Below, in pieces: positions 59,620 to 64,000 of a stretch of 64,000 nucleotides of DNA. How positions within the stretch are numbered: the stretch's first letter is position 1; each line of letters starts with the position of its first letter. The notes under the pieces are model-generated. The model had not been told where the DNA came from. It was given only the letters and a program-made list of their open reading frames with translations, and searched no databases. The DNA is from an uncultured Pluralibacter sp. (GTDB lineage: Bacteria; Pseudomonadota; Gammaproteobacteria; Enterobacterales; Enterobacteriaceae): the NCBI RefSeq assembly GCF_913775985.1, contig NZ_CAJYMB010000096.1, positions 222,609 to 286,608 of the forward strand. The letters are read 5' to 3'. The position numbers were made by a program, and so were the translations under genes.

Positions 59620-60987
59620 TCAGTCGCAGGAGACGATTTTCATCGCCAGGCCGCCGCGGGAGGTTTCGCGGTACTTGGCGTTCATGTCCTTGCCGGTTTC
59701 GTACATAGTTTCGATCACTTTATCGAGGCAGACCCGCGGCTCGCTGGTGCGGCGAATGGCCATTCGCGCGGCATTGACCGCTTTTACCGAGGCGATGGCG
59801 TTACGCTCAATGCACGGCACCTGCACCTGTCCGGCAACCGGATCGCAGGTCAGGCCGAGGTTGTGCTCCATGCCGATTTCAGCGGCGATGCACACCTGGG
59901 TCGGGCTGCCGCCGAGCAGCTCTGCCAGACCCGCCGCCGCCATTGAGCAGGCCACGCCCACTTCGCCCTGACAGCCCACTTCCGCGCCGGAAATGGACGC
60001 GTTCATTTTGTAGAGCGAGCCGATAGCGCTGGCTACCAGCATGTAGCGCGCCAGCGAGTTAACGTTCACTTCGCGGATAAATTTGTCGTAGTAGGCCAGC
60101 ACCGCCGGCACGATGCCGCAGGCGCCGTTGGTTGGGGCGGTCACCACGCGGCCGCCGGCGGCGTTCTCTTCGTTGACCGCCAGCGCGAACATATTGATCC
60201 AGTCCACAACCGCCATCGGATCGCTGGTGGTTTTATCCTGGCTCACCAGCATGCGGCGCAACGCGGCGGCGCGGCGCGGAACGCGCAGCTTGCCCGGCAG
60301 CACGCCTTCGGTGGTGATGCCGCGCTCGATGCCGCTGCGCATCACTTCCCACACGGCGGCGAAGTGCTGCTCCAGCGCCTCTTTGCTGTGCAGGGCCAGC
60401 TCGTTCTGCATCATCAGCCCCGACAGAGAGAGGCCGGTTTGCTGGCAGTGGCGCTGCAGATCTGCGGCAGATTTATACGGGTAGGGCACCGCGACAGGGG
60501 CGCTGTCGGTCTGGCCAAAATGGGCTTCATCGACGATAAAACCGCCGCCGATGGAGTAGTAAGTCTGGCTGTAAATAACGTTTTCGCCGCTCAGGGCGGT
60601 GATGCGCATGCCGTTCTCATGCAGGGAGAGGTTATCCGCATGGAAGTTCATGCACTTATCCACCGGGAACTCCACTTCGTGCTCGCCGTTAGCCAGCAGC
60701 AGGCGACCGTGGGTGTTCACGTCCTGGATAAAGCTCGGGATGGCGTCGATGTCGACCGTGTCCGGCAGATTATCCGCAAGGCCCATGATGATGGCGATAT
60801 CGGTATGGTGGCCTTTGCCGGTCAGGGAGAGGGAGCCGTAAACGTCAACCACCACGCGGGTGACGTCGTGAAGAACGCCGCGCGCAATCAGATCGTCCGT
60901 GAATTGCTTACCTGCTTTCATTGGTCCGACGGTGTGGGAGCTGGAGGGGCCAATGCCGATTTTGAAAATATCGAATACGCTGATCAT
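59620..60987 (-). CDS. sdaB: L-serine dehydratase 2
   Basis: SdaB deaminates L-serine to pyruvate and ammonia with an oxygen-sensitive [4Fe-4S] cluster. The 455 aa match E. coli SdaB from ATG 60987 (MISVFDIFKIGIGPSSSHTVGPMKAG). The cluster cysteines are in the alpha domain (NGACGI, GAEVGCQGEVGVACS, GLTCDPVAG). It follows sdaC by 49 bases on the same strand. Confidence 0.96.
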   Translation of the reverse strand: MISVFDIFKIGIGPSSSHTVGPMKAGKQFTDDLIARGVLHDVTRVVVDVYGSLSLTGKGHHTDIAIIMGLADNLPDTVDIDAIPSFIQDVNTHGRLLLANGEHEVEFPVDKCMNFHADNLSLHENGMRITALSGENVIYSQTYYSIGGGFIVDEAHFGQTDSAPVAVPYPYKSAADLQRHCQQTGLSLSGLMMQNELALHSKEALEQHFAAVWEVMRSGIERGITTEGVLPGKLRVPRRAAALRRMLVSQDKTTSDPMAVVDWINMFALAVNEENAAGGRVVTAPTNGACGIVPAVLAYYDKFIREVNVNSLARYMLVASAIGSLYKMNASISGAEVGCQGEVGVACSMAAAGLAELLGGSPTQVCIAAEIGMEHNLGLTCDPVAGQVQVPCIERNAIASVKAVNAARMAIRRTSEPRVCLDKVIETMYETGKDMNAKYRETSRGGLAMKIVSCD

Positions 60988-61036
60988 TCTTGCGTCCATT
61001 CTGAAGGAACGCGCCGCCTTTCGACGGCGCGGGAAA

Positions 61037-62335
61037 TTAGATAAACAGGGAGTACAGGGAGTAGAAAATCGCGGAGATGGCGATAAGGCCCATCAGTACC
61101 ACAAACGCGTTGCTGAGGTGGCCGCTGTATTTGCGCATCGCCGGGACTTTGTTGATGGCGTACATCGGCATCAGGAACAGGATCACCGCGATAACCGGGC
61201 CGCCCAGGGTTTCGATCATGCCGAGGATGCTCGGGTTCAGGGTCGCGACCAGCCAGCAGGTGACCAGCATGAACAGCGCGGTGATTTTGTTCAGTTTACC
61301 GGCGTCGATGGATTTGCCTTTGCCGCGCAGGGATTTCACCACCATGCCGTTAAAGCCTTCACGGGCGCCCAAATAGTGGCCGAGGAAGGATTTAGTAATG
61401 GCGACCATCGCGATGATCGGTGCCATCCACTCGATAACCGGCGCGTTAAAGTGGTTCGCCAGGTAGGAGAGAATAGAGATGTTCTGCTCTTTCGCCGCTG
61501 CCAGATCAGCCGGAGAGAGGCTGAAGACGCAGCTGAATACGAAGAACATCACCGTCAGCACCATCATTACGTGGGCGCAGGCCAGAATTTTGGAGCATTT
61601 CTTTTCTGCCGCATCGCCGTACTCTTCACGTTTTGCAACGGCGAAGGAGGAGATAATCGGCGAGTGGTTAAAGGAGAACACCATTACCGGGATTGCCAGC
61701 CACAGGGTCATCCACAGGCCGTTGCCGGTTGAGCTGGCGGCGCTCAGGGACAGCGTGTCCAGCGCAGCGCTGCTCCACTGCGGGATCAGGTAGCAGGCCA
61801 GCACCATCAGCGCGGCCACGAACGGGAATACCAGCACGCTCATCGCCTTAACAATCATCTGCTCGCCGAAGCGCACGATGGTCATCATGCCGACAATCAG
61901 GATTAGCGACAGAATAGCGCGCGGCGGCGGGGTGATCGCCAGCTGGTGCGCCATGAAGCTTTCAACGGTATTGGTAATGCCGACGCTGTACACCAGCAGA
62001 ATAGGGTAAATCGCGAAGAAGTAGAGCAGGGTAATGATTTTGCCTGCGCCAACGCCGAAGTGTTCTTCAACCACTTCAGTAATGTCTTCACCCGGATTTT
62101 TACCGGACAGCACGAAGCGGGTCAGGCCACGGTGCGCGAAGAAGGTCATCGGGAAGGCGATGATTGCCATGATAATCAGCGGGATCAGGCCGCCTACGCC
62201 GGCATTGATAGGCAGGAACAGGACGCCCGCGCCGATTGCCGTGCCGTACAGGCCCAGCATCCACATAGTATCCGTTTTACGCCATCCGCTGCGGCTGCTC
62301 GCCGAAACGAGAGGACTGGTTTGGGTGGTTTCCAT
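61037..62335 (-). CDS. sdaC: Serine transporter SdaC
   Basis: SdaC is the high-capacity H+-serine symporter of the inner membrane (HAAAP family). The 432-aa protein has about 11 helices and the family motif MLGLYGTAIGAGVLFLPINAG near the N-terminus. ATG 62335 follows an AGGAGAG site; an earlier in-frame start is not conserved. With sdaB it forms the serine uptake and deamination operon. Confidence 0.96.
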   Translation of the reverse strand: METTQTSPLVSASSRSGWRKTDTMWMLGLYGTAIGAGVLFLPINAGVGGLIPLIIMAIIAFPMTFFAHRGLTRFVLSGKNPGEDITEVVEEHFGVGAGKIITLLYFFAIYPILLVYSVGITNTVESFMAHQLAITPPPRAILSLILIVGMMTIVRFGEQMIVKAMSVLVFPFVAALMVLACYLIPQWSSAALDTLSLSAASSTGNGLWMTLWLAIPVMVFSFNHSPIISSFAVAKREEYGDAAEKKCSKILACAHVMMVLTVMFFVFSCVFSLSPADLAAAKEQNISILSYLANHFNAPVIEWMAPIIAMVAITKSFLGHYLGAREGFNGMVVKSLRGKGKSIDAGKLNKITALFMLVTCWLVATLNPSILGMIETLGGPVIAVILFLMPMYAINKVPAMRKYSGHLSNAFVVLMGLIAISAIFYSLYSLFI

Positions 62336-62772
62336 ATCTTTCTCTCCTGGAGGAAGCAATTTGCCAGCTTTTTAGACAAAAAATGGGCATAACCCACTGG
62401 CCGTAATATAAATTCGTGTAAAACGGGCTTTTTTTGCCATTATTTACCGTTTCTATCGGTGCGGAAAGATACAGTTATGTTATCAATTCATCAGTGATCG
62501 CGATCTCAAATGCGATAAAACACCAGATGGATACTCATTTTTGAATCATCGGCCTGTTTTTTCATATTTTCCTGCTGGATTATGGAGATAAAAGGGCGTG
62601 TTGCCAGTATGTTTTGTGAACGTTAACGGTAAGGGTGGGCCGTTAGCCGCTGCAAAATGGCTGAAAACAGCGTTTATTCGTTGGAAATTTTACTTAAGGG
62701 GAATATTTGCCTGAGGGGCAGAGGTCATTGCGAGGGAAAAGATAAGAGCGGCTAATGGCCGCTCTTTTTCGT
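62336..62772. promoter_or_regulatory. sdaC-ppnN intergenic region with CRP-like site
   Basis: A CRP-like site AGTGA-N6-TCTCA at 62493-62508 (consensus TGTGA-N6-TCACA, two changes) lies 158 bases upstream of sdaC. sdaCB is CRP-activated in E. coli. The region is AT-rich near sdaC. Apart from the ppnN terminator at 62743-62769 I see no RNA gene or reading frame. Confidence 0.45.
62743..62769. terminator. Terminator after ppnN
   Basis: AGAGCGGC (62745-62752) and GCCGCTCT (62758-62765) pair around TAATG, with TTTT on the plus strand and TTATCTTTT on the minus strand. It lies directly after the ppnN stop. Confidence 0.8.
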
Positions 62773-64000
62773 TCAGGCGCAGATTTCGTAGCAGGGCGTG
62801 TAGGCCGAGCCTGGCAGCTTCATGCGGTGCTGGGCGACGAAGCTTTGCAGCAGCTTATCCATGCGGCGCATCATTTCCGGATCGCCGTGGATTTTGTACG
62901 GGCCGTGCGCCTCAATAGCGCGGATCCCCACCTCTTTCACGTTGCCGGCCACGATGCCCGAGAAGGCGCGGCGCAGATCGGCGGCCAGCACTTCAACCGG
63001 CTGATCCGGATAAAGCTTGAGATTGGCCATGTTTTCATGGGTCGGTTCAAACGGCTGCTGCAGGTCCGGCGCGATGCGCATCGACCAGTTGAAGCTGTAC
63101 GCGTCGCCGGTTTCGCGGCGGTTCTCTTTCACCAGCGGCATCGCTTTCTTCATGTGGCGCGCCACTTCGGCTTCATCGCCGATGATAATGCGGTAGTGGC
63201 TGCGGGCCGCCTCGCCCAGAGTGTGAACGATAAAGTCGTCCAGCACCCGGAAGTAGTCGGCGCTCTCTTTCGGGCCAGTGAGCACCAGCGGCAGTACCTG
63301 ATTTTTGTTGGCCGGATTCATCAAAATGCCCAGCAGATAGAGCAGCTCTTCGGCGGTGCCGACGCCGCCCGGGAAGATGATGATGCCGTGGCCGATGCGT
63401 ACGAACGCTTCCAGACGCTTTTCAATGTCCGGCATGATGATCAGCTCGTTGACCAGCGGGTTTGGCGGTTCGGCGGCAATAATTGACGGCTCGGTCATGC
63501 CGATAAAGCGCCCGTCTTTGTAGCGCTGCTGCGCCTGGCCGACGGCGGCGCCCTTCATCGGCGCTTCCATCGCCCCCGGCCCGCAGCCGGTGCAGATGTT
63601 CAGCTCGCGCAGGCCGAGCTGGTTGCCCACCCGACGGGCATACATATATTCGGTTTCGTTAATGGAGTGGCCACCCCAGCACACCACCATGCTCGGCTCT
63701 TCGCCAACGTGCAGCGCCCGCGCGTTGCGCAGGATCGAGAAAACCAGATTGGTGATGTGGGCAGAACTTTCCAGATCGAGATTCGGAAAGCGCACGGAGT
63801 TGTGCAGCTGGCCGTAAACAAACAGGATATCGCGCAGTACGGCAAACAGGTTGGCCTGCAGGGAGCGGATAATGCGCCCGTCAACGAAGGCTTCTTCCGG
63901 TGGATTGATCAGCTCCAGCTTCACGCCGCGCTCGCGGCGCAGCACGTTAATATCAAAACTTTGAAAGCGGGAAAGCAGCTCTTTACTGTTATCAGTAAGG
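62773..64000 (-). CDS. ppnN: Pyrimidine/purine nucleotide 5'-monophosphate nucleosidase (5' end missing)
   Basis: PpnN (YgdH) cleaves nucleoside monophosphates to base and ribose 5-phosphate and is stimulated by (p)ppGpp. About 408 codons are inside the window; the frame is open to the edge ([18 protein letters not shown]), and roughly 46 N-terminal residues are missing compared with the 454-aa E. coli protein. The LOG-family motif is [15 protein letters not shown], with [16 protein letters not shown] upstream. Gene order xni-sdaB-sdaC-ppnN is as in E. coli apart from the inserted island. Confidence 0.95.
   Translation of the reverse strand, partial: LTDNSKELLSRFQSFDINVLRRERGVKLELINPPEEAFVDGRIIRSLQANLFAVLRDILFVYGQLHNSVRFPNLDLESSAHITNLVFSILRNARALHVGEEPSMVVCWGGHSINETEYMYARRVGNQLGLRELNICTGCGPGAMEAPMKGAAVGQAQQRYKDGRFIGMTEPSIIAAEPPNPLVNELIIMPDIEKRLEAFVRIGHGIIIFPGGVGTAEELLYLLGILMNPANKNQVLPLVLTGPKESADYFRVLDDFIVHTLGEAARSHYRIIIGDEAEVARHMKKAMPLVKENRRETGDAYSFNWSMRIAPDLQQPFEPTHENMANLKLYPDQPVEVLAADLRRAFSGIVAGNVKEVGIRAIEAHGPYKIHGDPEMMRRMDKLLQSFVAQHRMKLPGSAYTPCYEICA

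Overview
The window is chromosomal DNA from a GC-rich member of the Enterobacteriaceae, close to the Klebsiella/Enterobacter/Cedecea group. Most genes from 1 to 45000 and from 59600 to 64000 follow the E. coli kduI-ppnN (about 63-64 min) order, with protein lengths and catalytic residues intact. The exact genus cannot be fixed from this sequence alone.

Layout. 1-2.1 kb: the end of an aldB-like gene, then kduI-kduD (hexuronate catabolism) behind a KdgR-box promoter. 2.2-8 kb: ygeA, lysR/lysA, a LacI-family regulator and a GNAT gene not found here in E. coli, galR, and one Omr-type sRNA (OmrB). 8.4-15.5 kb: aas-lplT, tas, ygdR, ygdQ, mutH, and a mutH-rppH spacer carrying clustered DnaA boxes that corresponds to DARS2. 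15.5-34 kb: rppH-ptsP, lgt-thyA, the ppdA-ppdB-ygdB-ppdC minor pseudopilins, then recC-ptrA-recB-recD. 34-45 kb: argA with tandem ARG boxes, amiC, two initiator tRNA-Met genes, mltA, tcdA/csdE/csdA, ygdI, the GcvB sRNA opposite gcvA, ygdD-rlmM and xni. The fuc locus that separates rlmM and xni in E. coli is absent.

The accessory part is 45-59.5 kb, inserted between xni and sdaB. It holds a PLP aminotransferase and an organosulfur-scavenging island. A sigma-54 activator (46304-48229, minus) carries, fused behind its AAA+ and Fis-type HTH domains, a full SsuA-like sulfonate-binding domain. It is divergent from an eight-gene plus-strand operon: ssuD-like monooxygenase, FAD/NAD(P)-binding protein, NtaA/SnaA/DszA-type monooxygenase, MetN-MetI-MetQ-like ABC importer, MFS transporter, and a DszC/SfnB-type flavin monooxygenase. 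The intergenic region has a -24/-12 promoter with exact GG-N10-GC spacing, an IHF-like site, and a dyad placed like an upstream activator site. A free-standing ssuA lies convergently at the far end, behind a block of diverged, hairpin-rich repeats. The simplest reading, which is inference, is a cytoplasmic copy of a periplasmic binding protein used as the ligand sensor for a sigma-54-controlled C-S bond cleavage operon.

The window ends with sdaC-sdaB (serine uptake and deamination) and most of ppnN.
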